NCBI GenBank assembly: GCA_964637515.1
Contig: CAZWUI010000001.1
Span: 121,245 to 185,244, forward strand
Direction: 5' to 3'
Origin: RGIG4097 sp964637515
GTDB taxonomy: Bacteria > Bacillota > Clostridia > Christensenellales > CAG-917
Length of the DNA: 64,000 nucleotides
Translations under genes and position numbers: made by a program
In this document: positions 41,072-49,791 of the stretch, piece after piece
Position numbering within the stretch: position 1 is the first letter of the stretch
Layout: each line of letters opens with the position of its first letter
The notes under the pieces: model-generated
Databases searched by the model: none
Told to the model about the DNA's origin: nothing
Seen by the model: the letters and a program-made list of their open reading frames with translations, nothing else

Positions 41072-42523
41072 TTATTTTTCCGCCGCCTCTTTTGCATCGA
41101 GGTCCGCTTGGTTCATTATGCCTACGAAAGTGGTTTCGTCGATTGCTTTGCCCGCATAGGAGCCAAGGTCAACGTAATGCACGTAGTTATAATCGTTGCT
41201 ATCGAAGAAGTAGAGTCTGTTGCCTGCGAAATCGAGTTTGAGCCAAGATGCGTTGAATTTCGCATTGAGCACGACGGTTTCGTTGGTGTATTTGCCTTCG
41301 TTTGCAACGAGATTGATTGCGTAAATCTTCGTGCCGTCACTGTCAGAATAATACACGGTACCGCCTGCGACTGCTTGCACGGTCACGCTCTTGCCGATGA
41401 CGATATTTTTGTAGACGTCGCTTGCATCGTTTGCGTTGTCGGACACGAGATAGACGTTCTTGTTGCTCATGGTGACGAGTGCGCCTTTCTCATAACCCAA
41501 AGCGTAAATTGCGGTGGGATCGGTGAAGGTGAGATGTTTTTCGCGGGTGGCGTCGAGTTTCTCGCCGTAGCCGATAGTCGTGCAGTAAAGACCGGTGCTT
41601 TCGGTGGTGCTATTGATATAGTTGGACTTGGTGTAGTAGATAGTAGTCTTGCCGTCGCTCTCGACGTAGGAGCCTTTGAGAGAGTAGCTGAACACTTTGG
41701 TCGGGAAGTAGTCCACGTAATTTGCCTTTTCGGCATCCGTCAAGTAGGTGTACTTGTCCGCAACGAGTTTTTCTCCGCCCTCGCCGTTTGCTTTGACGGT
41801 GTAGATATAGTTGCAAAATTCATAGCTCGTATCGCCGGTTTCGTTCTTGGTGTAGACGACGTAGTCGGAGCCGTAATTCCATTGAACCGAAGATACGTCG
41901 GTTGCAAGAGTGCCGGTGGTGACGCCCTTCATGTTATCCGAGGACTTCTTGCCGCTCATGCCGCTGAAATCGACGTATTCGATCGCACTGTTTTGATAGA
42001 ACAAAATTCTGGATTCGGTGAAGAAATATTCGCTCGAACGAGAATTGACGGTGATGATGAGTTGGGTGACGGAGCCGTCGGTCTTGGTGCGCATGAAATC
42101 GGTGTGCGTGGTGGATGCGGTGCCGTTTTTGTCGCTGTCGGTGTTGGGAGTCGCATAGTAAACCCATTCGCCGTAGACCGCTATTCCGCCGTTTGCGTAG
42201 GAATTGTAGACTTGTTTGGGCACGATGACCGTTGCGGTGGAGTTGTCCAAAGAGCCGTCTGCGTTGATTTTCACTCTGACGATGCCGTTTTTGACGGGAG
42301 TACCCCACGAATTGTCGATGCTTTCGTTCGTGTCGTAGCCGTTGACGATGAAGGCGTAGTCGCCTTGTCTGACGTAGTAACCGCCGTTGGATTCCACGGG
42401 TTTGGAGCTATCGGCGGGACCGGTGCCTTCCCATTCGTACTTGTTGCATGCAACGAGTACGCCGAGGACAAGGACGAGAATCAACGCGACTGCGATGGTG
42501 CTGATGACGTGTTTTTTGTTCAT
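41072..42523 (-). CDS. Lipoprotein, probable beta-propeller (DUF5050-like)
   Basis: 483 residues with lipobox LGVLVAC (Cys26). The mature part shows repeated units in which a 'YY/VYY' strand follows a Gly turn (GEWVYYATPN, GTVYYSDSDGTKIYAI, GNRLYFFDSNDYNYV), as in DUF5050 / TolB-like beta-propellers. Role unknown; such proteins often sit at the surface as binding or sensor modules. AAAGGAG precedes the ATG. It follows aspS on the same strand and ends in its own terminator. Confidence 0.8.
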   Translation of the reverse strand: MNKKHVISTIAVALILVLVLGVLVACNKYEWEGTGPADSSKPVESNGGYYVRQGDYAFIVNGYDTNESIDNSWGTPVKNGIVRVKINADGSLDNSTATVIVPKQVYNSYANGGIAVYGEWVYYATPNTDSDKNGTASTTHTDFMRTKTDGSVTQLIITVNSRSSEYFFTESRILFYQNSAIEYVDFSGMSGKKSSDNMKGVTTGTLATDVSSVQWNYGSDYVVYTKNETGDTSYEFCNYIYTVKANGEGGEKLVADKYTYLTDAEKANYVDYFPTKVFSYSLKGSYVESDGKTTIYYTKSNYINSTTESTGLYCTTIGYGEKLDATREKHLTFTDPTAIYALGYEKGALVTMSNKNVYLVSDNANDASDVYKNIVIGKSVTVQAVAGGTVYYSDSDGTKIYAINLVANEGKYTNETVVLNAKFNASWLKLDFAGNRLYFFDSNDYNYVHYVDLGSYAGKAIDETTFVGIMNQADLDAKEAAEK

Positions 42524-42588
42524 AATTTACTCCTTTGAGAGTCGATGTTCATTTATTCCCTTTCGGGTGGTCCGATTGCGGACGTTGA

Positions 42589-44358
42589 CTATTCTTGTTC
42601 GGCGTTCTTCTTCTCTTCTTCGGTGAGGTCGAGTTTGATATGAACGTCTTTGAGTTGTTGCTCGTTGACTTGGGACGGTGCGCCCATGAGTATATCTCTT
42701 GCGTTTCTGTCCATCGGGAATACGATGATTTCACGGATGCTCGGCTCGCCTGCAAGCAACATAACTATGCGGTCTACGCCGGGTGCGATACCCGCGTGAG
42801 GGGGTGCGCCGTACTTGAACGCATTGTAGAGTGCGGAGAATTTCTTTTCGATGACTTCCTTGCCGTAGCCGACGATTTCAAACGCCTTTTCCATAATGGC
42901 GGGTTCGTGGTTTCTGACTGCGCCCGAGCTGAGTTCAACACCGTTGACAACGCTATCGTATTGATATGCAAGCACGTCGAGCGGATTCATATTGTTGAGT
43001 GCGTCGAGTCCGCCTTGGGGCATGCTGAACGGATTGTGGCAGAAACCGAGTTTGCCTTCGTCGTCGAGTTCGTACATCGGGAAGTCCACTATCCAACAGA
43101 AACGGAATGCGTCTTTTTCGAGCAAATCGAGGCTCGTGCCGAGTTCGGTGCGGAGATAACCCGCTTGTTTCCAAGCGTCCTTGGTTTCCGCTACGATTGC
43201 GACGAAACTGCCCGCTTTGAGATTAAGTCTTTCGACGAGAGCGTCTTTTGCATCCACTGCAAACTTCGTGATACCGCCCGCCATCTCGCCTTTTTCGTCG
43301 AGTTTGAACCAGTACATACCGCTTGCGCCGTTGTTTTTGACCTTTTCGGTGAGTGCGTCGATATACTTTCTTGCACCCGTGAAGTTGTCAACCGCAATCG
43401 CTTTTATCGTCTTACCCTTTTCAAAGAAAGGTGCTTTCTCTTCGAGAATATCCGTCACGTCCTTGATGATAAGGGGGTTGCGCAGGTCGGGTTTATCAGA
43501 GCCGTAATCACGGATTGCATCGAGATATTTAATCCTGCGATAAGGTCCTTTGTCAACCTTGTAGCCCTTCGGGCTAAATTCCGTGAACACACCCGTCAAC
43601 ACTTCTTCCATAACTGCGAATACGTCCTCTTGTGTTGCAAAACACATTTCTGTGTCGAGTTGATAAAACTCACCGGGACTTCTGTCCGCTCTTGCGTCTT
43701 CGTCACGGAAGCAGGGTGCGATTTGGAAATATCTGTCGAAACCCGACGCCATAAGCAACTGCTTGTATTGTTGCGGCGCTTGAGGCAGGGCGTAGAATTT
43801 GCCGGGGTGAAGTCTCGACGGCACAATGAAGTCGCGTGCGCCCTCGGGAGAGCTGCTCGTAAGAATAGGTGTCGTGATTTCAAGGAATCCCATATCCGTC
43901 ATCTTTCTGCGGAGCCAACTTACGACTTTCGCACGGAAAACGATTTTGTCTTTGACTTCGGGATTGCGCAGGTCAAGGAAGCGATATTTCAAACGCGTAT
44001 CCTCTCTCGACTGCGTGCTGGTTGCGATTTCAAAGGGAAGTTGCTCGTAGCAACGACCGAGAATTTCAATCTTTTCGGGTTCGATTTCGATGAGTCCCGT
44101 AGGCATATCGGGGTTGGGAGCGGAGCGAAGTATGACCTTGCCTTCTACCGATACGGTGGATTCACGAGGGATACTTCTCACAAGTTCCTTCATCTCGTCC
44201 GTGGATGCGACGACTTGCGTATAACCGTAAAAGTCGCGGAGCACGAAGAAGATGACCGCGCCTAAATCGCGAGTCGATGAAAGCCAGCCCGAAAGTTTGA
44301 CTTTCTGACCGACGTTTGTTTCGTTGAGTTCACCACAAGTATGAGTTCTAAATTCCAT
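42589..44358 (-). CDS. aspS: Aspartyl-tRNA synthetase
   Basis: Class II synthetase for tRNA-Asp, 589 residues, the bacterial type with an inserted GAD domain. Motif 2 appears as FRDEDARADRSPGEFYQLD and motif 3 as GLDRIVM(L)LAG preceded by GVD; the N-terminal OB-fold anticodon domain begins at residue 15. No Shine-Dalgarno precedes the ATG; it lies 30 nt after the asnA stop. Third gene in asnS-asnA-aspS. Confidence 0.96.
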   Translation of the reverse strand: MEFRTHTCGELNETNVGQKVKLSGWLSSTRDLGAVIFFVLRDFYGYTQVVASTDEMKELVRSIPRESTVSVEGKVILRSAPNPDMPTGLIEIEPEKIEILGRCYEQLPFEIATSTQSREDTRLKYRFLDLRNPEVKDKIVFRAKVVSWLRRKMTDMGFLEITTPILTSSSPEGARDFIVPSRLHPGKFYALPQAPQQYKQLLMASGFDRYFQIAPCFRDEDARADRSPGEFYQLDTEMCFATQEDVFAVMEEVLTGVFTEFSPKGYKVDKGPYRRIKYLDAIRDYGSDKPDLRNPLIIKDVTDILEEKAPFFEKGKTIKAIAVDNFTGARKYIDALTEKVKNNGASGMYWFKLDEKGEMAGGITKFAVDAKDALVERLNLKAGSFVAIVAETKDAWKQAGYLRTELGTSLDLLEKDAFRFCWIVDFPMYELDDEGKLGFCHNPFSMPQGGLDALNNMNPLDVLAYQYDSVVNGVELSSGAVRNHEPAIMEKAFEIVGYGKEVIEKKFSALYNAFKYGAPPHAGIAPGVDRIVMLLAGEPSIREIIVFPMDRNARDILMGAPSQVNEQQLKDVHIKLDLTEEEKKNAEQE

Positions 44359-44388
44359 AATATATTGCCGTTTTAGTTTATTTTCGTT

Positions 44389-45399
44389 TTAGAGAAGACG
44401 GATGCCCGCTTCGTCGCATTTTGCCACTATCTCGTCGGGCCATATCGACGCTTGAACCTCTCCTACGTGCGCCTTTTGCAATATCAACATGCAAAGTCGC
44501 GATTGTCCGATACCACCGCCGATGGTGAGCGGAAGTTTGTTCGCTACGATACGTTTGTGATAGTCGTTGGCAAGGCGGTCGAGTGCGTCCGCAAGTTCGA
44601 GTTGATGAAGAAGTGCCGCACTGTCTACCCTTATGCCCATCGACGAGATTTCAAGACTTTCGCCCAAAATCTTGTCGTAGAACAATATGTCGCCGTTGAG
44701 GGTCCAATCGTCGTAGTCGGGTGCGCGCCCGTCGTGGCGTTGACCGTTCGACAACGCTCCCCCTATTTGCATCAAAAATACGGTGCCGTATTTTTTCGTG
44801 ATTGCGGTTTCTCTCTCGTGTCCCGTCATGTCGGGGTACATGTCGAGAAGTTCTTGCGTAGTGATGAAAGTGACTTCCCTTTTGAGTTCCAAGTCGATGA
44901 CGGGGAACGCTTTTTTGGTTTCTTCAAGGGTGTCGCATATCGCATTGACGATTCTGCAAACGACCTTCTTCAAAAATTCAACGTTGCGTTGTTCCCGACA
45001 AATCACCATTTCCCAGTCCCACTGGTCGACGTATATGGAGTGCGTATTGTCGCAGTTGTCGTCCCTGCGGATTGCGTTCATATCCGTATACAATCCTTCT
45101 CCGCATTGGAAGTGATATTTGTCGAGAGCGATTCTCTTCCACTTCGCAAGGGAATGTACGATTTCCGCTTCCACGCCGCCTTGTTCCTTGACGTCGAAAC
45201 GCACCGCTCTTTCCACTCCGTTCAAGTCGTCGTTCACGCCCGTCTTGCTCTTGACGAACAAGGGTGCGGAAACTCTCTCGAATCCAAAGTGTCTGATAAA
45301 GTTGCGTTGGAAGGAATCCTTGACGAATTTTATTGCTTTTTCGGTTTCCCGCACGGACATTTTCGGGGTGTATCCGTCGGGGATTTTCAATTTGTACAT
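44389..45399 (-). CDS. asnA: Aspartate-ammonia ligase (asparagine synthetase A)
   Basis: Makes asparagine from aspartate, ammonia and ATP; structurally related to class II AspRS catalytic domains. Motifs DDWTLNGDIL, LEISSMGIRV and GGGIGQSR are characteristic. 336 residues. It sits between asnS and aspS, so the cell couples Asn synthesis to the supply of Asp- and Asn-tRNA. The start (ATG at 45399) lacks a clear ribosome site and lies 22 nt after the asnS stop. Confidence 0.95.
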   Translation of the reverse strand: MYKLKIPDGYTPKMSVRETEKAIKFVKDSFQRNFIRHFGFERVSAPLFVKSKTGVNDDLNGVERAVRFDVKEQGGVEAEIVHSLAKWKRIALDKYHFQCGEGLYTDMNAIRRDDNCDNTHSIYVDQWDWEMVICREQRNVEFLKKVVCRIVNAICDTLEETKKAFPVIDLELKREVTFITTQELLDMYPDMTGHERETAITKKYGTVFLMQIGGALSNGQRHDGRAPDYDDWTLNGDILFYDKILGESLEISSMGIRVDSAALLHQLELADALDRLANDYHKRIVANKLPLTIGGGIGQSRLCMLILQKAHVGEVQASIWPDEIVAKCDEAGIRLL

Positions 45400-45420
45400 A
45401 GTAGTTTATCTATCTGCGAC

Positions 45421-46812
45421 CTACGCCATAAGGTCGCCTGCGGTGCGTGCGTAAAGTTGTACGTCCCTGATGTTCGAGATGCCCGTGACGTACATCATGA
45501 TACGTTCAAGACCGAGTCCGAATCCGCTGTGGGGGACGGTGCCGTATTTGCGAAGGTCCATATAACCGGTGTAGTCGTCGAGATTCATACCGCGTTCGAC
45601 CATTGCTTGTTTGAGTTTGTCGAAGTCCGCCTCACGCTCACTGCAACCGATGATTTCGCCGACGCCGGGGACGAGCAAGTCCGTCGCCGCAACCGTCAAA
45701 CCGTCGTCGTTTTGTTTCATGTAGAAACTCTTTATCTTCTTGGGATAGTTGATGACGAAAACGGGCTTATTGAACACCTTTTCGGTGATATAGCGTTCGT
45801 GTTCGGATTGCAAATCAAGACCCCATTCGACAGGATAGACAAAGTCTACGTCCGCTTTTTCAAGGATTTTGATTGCGTCTGCATAGTCGAGAATTTGGAA
45901 ATCGCTCTCAACCACTTTCGTGAGTTTCTCTTTCAAACCCGCCTCAAACGCCTTTTCAAAGAAAGCGATTTCTTCGGGGCATTCGTCGAGAACGGCTTTG
46001 ATGATATATTTGATCATGCTTTCCGCAATTTTGATAATGTCGGGAAGACGTGCAAACGCAACTTCGGGTTCGCATTGCCAAAACTCCGCCGCGTGACGAG
46101 GAGTGTTGCTGTTTTCAGCGCGGAAAGTAGGTCCGAACGTGTAAATCTTGCCCATCGCCATCGCCGCAACTTCGCCTTCGAGTTGACCGCTGACGGTAAG
46201 TCCCGCTTTTCTTCTGAAAAAGTCGTTGGCTATGTATTCCGCCTCATCCTTTGCGACCTTTGCATCCGCATAACCGTTCGTCGTAACTCTGAAAATCTCG
46301 CCTGCACCTTCGCAGTCACTGCCGGTGATTATCGGAGTATGCACGTAGGTGTAGCCGTTCTCTTGGAAGAAACGATGTATCGCAAAACTCAACTTGCTTC
46401 TCACGCGGAGCATTGCATTGAAAGTGTTCGTGCGGGGGCGCAAATGGGGAATACTGCGCAAAAATTCAAGCGAATGATACTTCTTTTGAAGAGGATAGTC
46501 GGAAGGACAATCGCCGAGAAGTTCAACCGTTTCGACGTTGATCTCGTGGTCGCCTTGGTTCATTGCGGGAACGACTACGCCAGTCGCAAGCACGGATGCG
46601 CCGTTTTTAAGACACTTGGAAAGTGCCTCATCCTCAAATTTCGCCTTGTCGAATACGAGTTGAAGATGACGAAGGGACGTTCCGTCGTTGAGTGCGATGA
46701 ACGCCATCGTCTTGCTGTCGCGAGCGGTGCGAACCCAACCTGCTACGGTCACGGTTTTGCCCTCGTAATTTTTGCCGTTTGTCAAAATTTCAATGATGTC
46801 GATGTTTTCCAT
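45421..46812 (-). CDS. asnS: Asparaginyl-tRNA synthetase
   Basis: Class II synthetase for tRNA-Asn, 463 residues. Motif 2 FRAENSNTPRHAAEFWQCEP and motif 3 GFGLGLERIMMYVTG distinguish it from AspRS. First gene of the asnS-asnA-aspS operon; AAAGGA 7 nt before the ATG, and a TTTACA-17-TATAAT promoter directly upstream. Confidence 0.96.
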   Translation of the reverse strand: MENIDIIEILTNGKNYEGKTVTVAGWVRTARDSKTMAFIALNDGTSLRHLQLVFDKAKFEDEALSKCLKNGASVLATGVVVPAMNQGDHEINVETVELLGDCPSDYPLQKKYHSLEFLRSIPHLRPRTNTFNAMLRVRSKLSFAIHRFFQENGYTYVHTPIITGSDCEGAGEIFRVTTNGYADAKVAKDEAEYIANDFFRRKAGLTVSGQLEGEVAAMAMGKIYTFGPTFRAENSNTPRHAAEFWQCEPEVAFARLPDIIKIAESMIKYIIKAVLDECPEEIAFFEKAFEAGLKEKLTKVVESDFQILDYADAIKILEKADVDFVYPVEWGLDLQSEHERYITEKVFNKPVFVINYPKKIKSFYMKQNDDGLTVAATDLLVPGVGEIIGCSEREADFDKLKQAMVERGMNLDDYTGYMDLRKYGTVPHSGFGLGLERIMMYVTGISNIRDVQLYARTAGDLMA

Positions 46813-46836
46813 ATTATTATCCTTTATACTTTGACT

Positions 46837-46865
46837 ATTATAAGTTTAGATTGCCATTTTGTAAA
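46837..46865 (-). promoter_or_regulatory. asnS operon promoter
   Basis: Minus strand TTTACA (46865-46860), 17-nt spacer, TATAAT (46842-46837). I see no T-box upstream. Confidence 0.8.
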
Positions 46866-46890
46866 GAGTTTTTTGCCTTTCACAAAAAAG

Positions 46891-46920
46891 TTGACTAAAT
46901 ATTGCGGTCAAGGATATAAT
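46891..46920 (+). promoter_or_regulatory. trxB promoter
   Basis: TTGACT (46891-46896), 18-nt spacer, TATAAT (46915-46920), 29 nt before the trxB ATG. Confidence 0.8.
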
Positions 46921-46949
46921 TTAGACGAATTATTGTGTCTGGAGGCTTT

Positions 46950-47843
46950 ATGTACGACGTCATCGTTTTAGGCGCGGGCCCCGCAGGGTTGACCGCCGGC
47001 ATCTACTCCGCAAGGGGCGGACTCAAAACTCTCGTCATCGAAAAGACTTTCGTGGGCGGACAGGCGACCACCACCCCCGAAATCGTCAACTATCCCGGTG
47101 TCAAATCGACGGACGGTTTTTCTTTGACAAGCACGATGGCGGAGCAAGCGAAGAGTTTCGGTTGCGAAATCCTGACCGCAGACGTCACAGAAATCTCCTT
47201 GACGGACAAGGTCAAAACGGTCGTTGCAAACGGTGTGAAATACGAAAGCAAAACCGTCGTCCTCGCAAGCGGAGCAAATGCAAGAAAACTCGGTGTCGAG
47301 CACGAAGACGAACTTCTTGGTGCGGGTGTCAGTTACTGCGCAACCTGCGACGGAGCATTCTTCAAAGGCAAGACCGTAGCCGTCGTCGGCGGCGGGGACA
47401 CCGCAGTCGAAGACGCACTCTGTCTCAATCGTTTCGCAAGCAAAGTTTATCTCATTCACCGCAGGGACTCACTTCGCGCAAACAAAGCTTTATCCGACGA
47501 AATCGCACGTTCAAACATCGAAATCGTTTGGAATAGCACGATTGCAAAACTTATCGGCACTCCCCTTTCCGCAGTCGAAATCAAGAACGTAAAGGACGGA
47601 AAAATCTCCACTCTCGACGTGAACGGACTCTTCGTTGCAGTTGGCAGAATCCCCGCAAGCGACAACTTTGAAGAAGTCGAAAAAGACGAAAACGGTTATA
47701 TCCTGACCAATGAAGAAATGAAAACCAATGTAGACGGAATTTACGCCGTCGGGGACGTCCGCGCGAAGTCCCTACGGCAAATCGTAACCGCCTGCGCCGA
47801 CGGCGCAATCGCCGCCGACTCAATCGTCAGATCTCTCCAATAA
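46950..47843 (+). CDS. trxB: Thioredoxin reductase
   Basis: FAD/NADPH enzyme reducing thioredoxin, 297 residues. FAD-binding GAGPAGLTAGIYSARGG near the start, redox centre CATC in SYCATCDGAFF, NADPH-binding VVGGGDTAVEDAL and the C-terminal AVGDVR are all in order. I chose the ATG at 46950 with GGAGG just upstream rather than an earlier GTG. Monocistronic. Confidence 0.95.
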   Translation: MYDVIVLGAGPAGLTAGIYSARGGLKTLVIEKTFVGGQATTTPEIVNYPGVKSTDGFSLTSTMAEQAKSFGCEILTADVTEISLTDKVKTVVANGVKYESKTVVLASGANARKLGVEHEDELLGAGVSYCATCDGAFFKGKTVAVVGGGDTAVEDALCLNRFASKVYLIHRRDSLRANKALSDEIARSNIEIVWNSTIAKLIGTPLSAVEIKNVKDGKISTLDVNGLFVAVGRIPASDNFEEVEKDENGYILTNEEMKTNVDGIYAVGDVRAKSLRQIVTACADGAIAADSIVRSLQ

Positions 47844-47848
47844 TCCCA

Positions 47849-47872
47849 ACTCCGCCCGGCGGAGTTTTTTTA
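47849..47872 (+). terminator. trxB terminator
   Basis: ACTCCGCC/GGCGGAGT hairpin followed by seven T. Confidence 0.9.
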
Positions 47873-47897
47873 TTTTTACACACACACTTTTTATTAA

Positions 47898-47927
47898 GGC
47901 ACCGCCCCCGAAGATTGCCACCACGTC
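47898..47927 (-). repeat. Dispersed intergenic repeat, partial copy f (inverted)
   Basis: Read on the minus strand: GACGTGGTGGCAATCTTCGG, GGGCGGTGCC; matches the 3' half of the other copies. The following 185 bp (47928-48113) hold no supported gene. Confidence 0.55.
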
Positions 47928-48113
47928 ACAAGGCACTTTGCGCTATGCTCTCTGCGACGGCTTTCTATGCGCCGAGCCGCCTCAAGCAAAATGCACCGCT
48001 ATCGCGTTTGTGGCAGAGCAAACAGGCGATGTGTATCGGCGCTCGATGCAACGCATCGACATTCGGTGCCGTGAGCGGCAGATCAGAAAAACGAAGTTTT
48101 ATCATGTCGCCGC

Positions 48114-48203
48114 AAAAAGGCAAAGGGCGTCGAAACAAGTTCGACGCCCTCTGCTATGATAAGGGGGAAAATTATGAGCGAGATGTTGTAATCTCGTGAT
48201 TAC
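48114..48203 (-). ncRNA. Candidate C-rich small regulatory RNA
   Basis: A strong promoter (48238-48210) would start a transcript at about 48203, which ends after the terminator stem AGGGCGTCGAA - CTTGT - TTCGACGCCCT and a T-rich tail. The 5' end can form GTAATC - ACGA - GATTAC, or alternatively CGAGAT - TACAAC - ATCTCG; the two share bases and exclude each other. The middle is single-stranded with TTTTCCCCCTTATC, complementary to ribosome-binding sequences. No family identified; the layout recalls C-rich Firmicutes sRNAs such as RsaE/RoxS. Confidence 0.65.
48124..48150 (-). terminator. Terminator of the candidate small RNA
   Basis: 11-bp stem AGGGCGTCGAA / TTCGACGCCCT followed on the minus strand by TTTGCCTTTTT. 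Confidence 0.7.
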
Positions 48204-48209
48204 GGTTAG

Positions 48210-48238
48210 ATATTAACACCGCTATGGGTTGCTGTCAA
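48210..48238 (-). promoter_or_regulatory. Promoter of the candidate small RNA
   Basis: Minus strand TTGACA (48238-48233), 17-nt spacer, TAATAT (48215-48210). Confidence 0.75.
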
Positions 48239-48332
48239 TGCTTTTTTGTAAAGTTTTTTTGCACAATTTCGGAAATTTTGCCAAAAAACCTACATTTTTT
48301 GATTTTTGTTTGAAAAAGTTTTTACATTTTTG

Positions 48333-49601
48333 TCAATTTTTTGTGAAAAGTATTTTTTCGATGCGTTTTCGGCATTCTAATTCACTTTCTAATATCTCAA
48401 CCGTTATTCTAACGAGGGGTTCTGTTCCGCTCGGACGGGCTATCAATCGCCCTTTATCCCCTATTTCGTTGCGGATTTCGTCAAGTTTCAAACGAAAGTC
48501 CGCTTTTTCAAATTCCGCCTTCGGATTTTGACTCGGAAAAGAAAAATCGAAAAATTCATTCGGTTTCACGTAGGGTAATTTCCCGAGAATACGTTTCGCC
48601 TCAAGCAAGGACAATGCGGTGAGCAGTCCGTCTCCTGTTGGCGCAAGGCGTTTTTGTATGATATGTCCGCTCTTTTCCCCGCCCAAAATCGCACCCGTCT
48701 CTTGCATTTTTTCGGACACGTGCTTATCCCCGACTTCGGTGCGAAGAAGGGTTATTTCCTTTTTTTCAAAATATCTTTCCACTTCACTGCCCGTCATCAC
48801 GGTACCGACGACGATAGGCGGATTCAATTCGTTTTGACGGAGTTTGCTTTCGGCAAGGGCGCAAAGTATTCTATCGCCGTCATACACTTTTCCGTCGCAG
48901 ACCGCGATGAGTCTATCGCCGTCCCCGTCGAAAGACAGACCGACTTCGTCTTTTCCGACTGATTTTGCAAACTCATCCGCGAAGAGCGCACCGCAACCGA
49001 CGTTTACTCTTTCCCCCGACGGCACGCCCGCAATCACCCTGACGTCCGCACCCAACTTCTCAAACAAAGGCGGTAGCACCGTCATACACCCGCACGCACA
49101 ATCTAGCACAAGTTTTTCACCGCGCAAATCCAGTCCGCAAAACAGCGACGCTGCGTGGCGCAGGTATTTGCCCGCATAGTCGCCCTTGACGTCGACAGGG
49201 GGAGCGGTTTTTCCTCGCACCCGCTTCCCCGCCGAAACTCGTTCGTCCAATTCTCTTTCAATCTCGAAAGGCGGTTTTTCTCCGCCCGCACCGAAAACCT
49301 TTAATCCGTTAAATTCAGGCGGATTGTGGCTTGCGGTTATCATAACCCCGAAATCCGCATTCTCTTTTGCGACTGCGTAAGACAGTGCGGGGGTAGGCAA
49401 AGTGCCGACAACGACAACCCTTGCACCCACGGACAACAACCCCGCAATCAACCTTTTTTCGATTGCCGACGACGACGTGCGCACGTCCTTCCCGACGACA
49501 ACTTTTTTGTCGCTGAAAGAAACACCGAGCGCAAAAGGCAAATCCGCCGAAAGCAATTCCGTTGCCAATCCTCTGATACCGTCCGTTCCGAAAACTTTCA
49601 C
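48333..49601 (-). CDS. glmM: Phosphoglucosamine mutase
   Basis: Interconverts glucosamine-6-P and glucosamine-1-P for UDP-GlcNAc and peptidoglycan synthesis. The phospho-serine loop ITASHNPPEFNGLK, metal loop DGDGDR, sugar loop GGEKSGH and phosphate loop RPSGTEPLVR are complete. I chose the GTG at 49601, giving MKVFGTDGIRG, the normal family N-terminus; a TTG at 49637 would add 12 unrelated residues. A TATACT box ends 5 nt before this GTG. Length 422, slightly short for GlmM (about 445). Confidence 0.9.
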   Translation of the reverse strand: MKVFGTDGIRGLATELLSADLPFALGVSFSDKKVVVGKDVRTSSSAIEKRLIAGLLSVGARVVVVGTLPTPALSYAVAKENADFGVMITASHNPPEFNGLKVFGAGGEKPPFEIERELDERVSAGKRVRGKTAPPVDVKGDYAGKYLRHAASLFCGLDLRGEKLVLDCACGCMTVLPPLFEKLGADVRVIAGVPSGERVNVGCGALFADEFAKSVGKDEVGLSFDGDGDRLIAVCDGKVYDGDRILCALAESKLRQNELNPPIVVGTVMTGSEVERYFEKKEITLLRTEVGDKHVSEKMQETGAILGGEKSGHIIQKRLAPTGDGLLTALSLLEAKRILGKLPYVKPNEFFDFSFPSQNPKAEFEKADFRLKLDEIRNEIGDKGRLIARPSGTEPLVRITVEILESELECRKRIEKILFTKN

Positions 49602-49742
49602 ACGAGAGTATATGCTTACCGTTTGATTTCGGTGCAAAAACGAAAATGCGTTTTGTCAAATCACATGGCACTGTCACAAGAATACTCGACAAAAAAACAA
49701 CCGCCAACAAAACTTGCGATTGCGCTTTGTTTGCGCAAAAGA

Positions 49743-49767
49743 AAAAAGCGACTTATCGTCGCTTTTT
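49743..49767 (-). terminator. Terminator of the rpmH-to-mnmG operon
   Basis: AAAAAGCGAC - TTATC - GTCGCTTTTT downstream of mnmG. Confidence 0.8.
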
Positions 49768-49791
49768 GTGATTTTTGTCATAAACGGTGGT

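Noticed and set aside
44452..46971. 839-codon plus-strand open frame
   Set aside because: Antisense shadow of asnA and asnS, which carry full family motifs.
48169..48192. Five-codon plus-strand frame with an AAGGGGG ribosome-site look-alike
   Set aside because: It is the complement of the C-rich loop of the candidate small RNA, and no promoter supports plus-strand transcription here.
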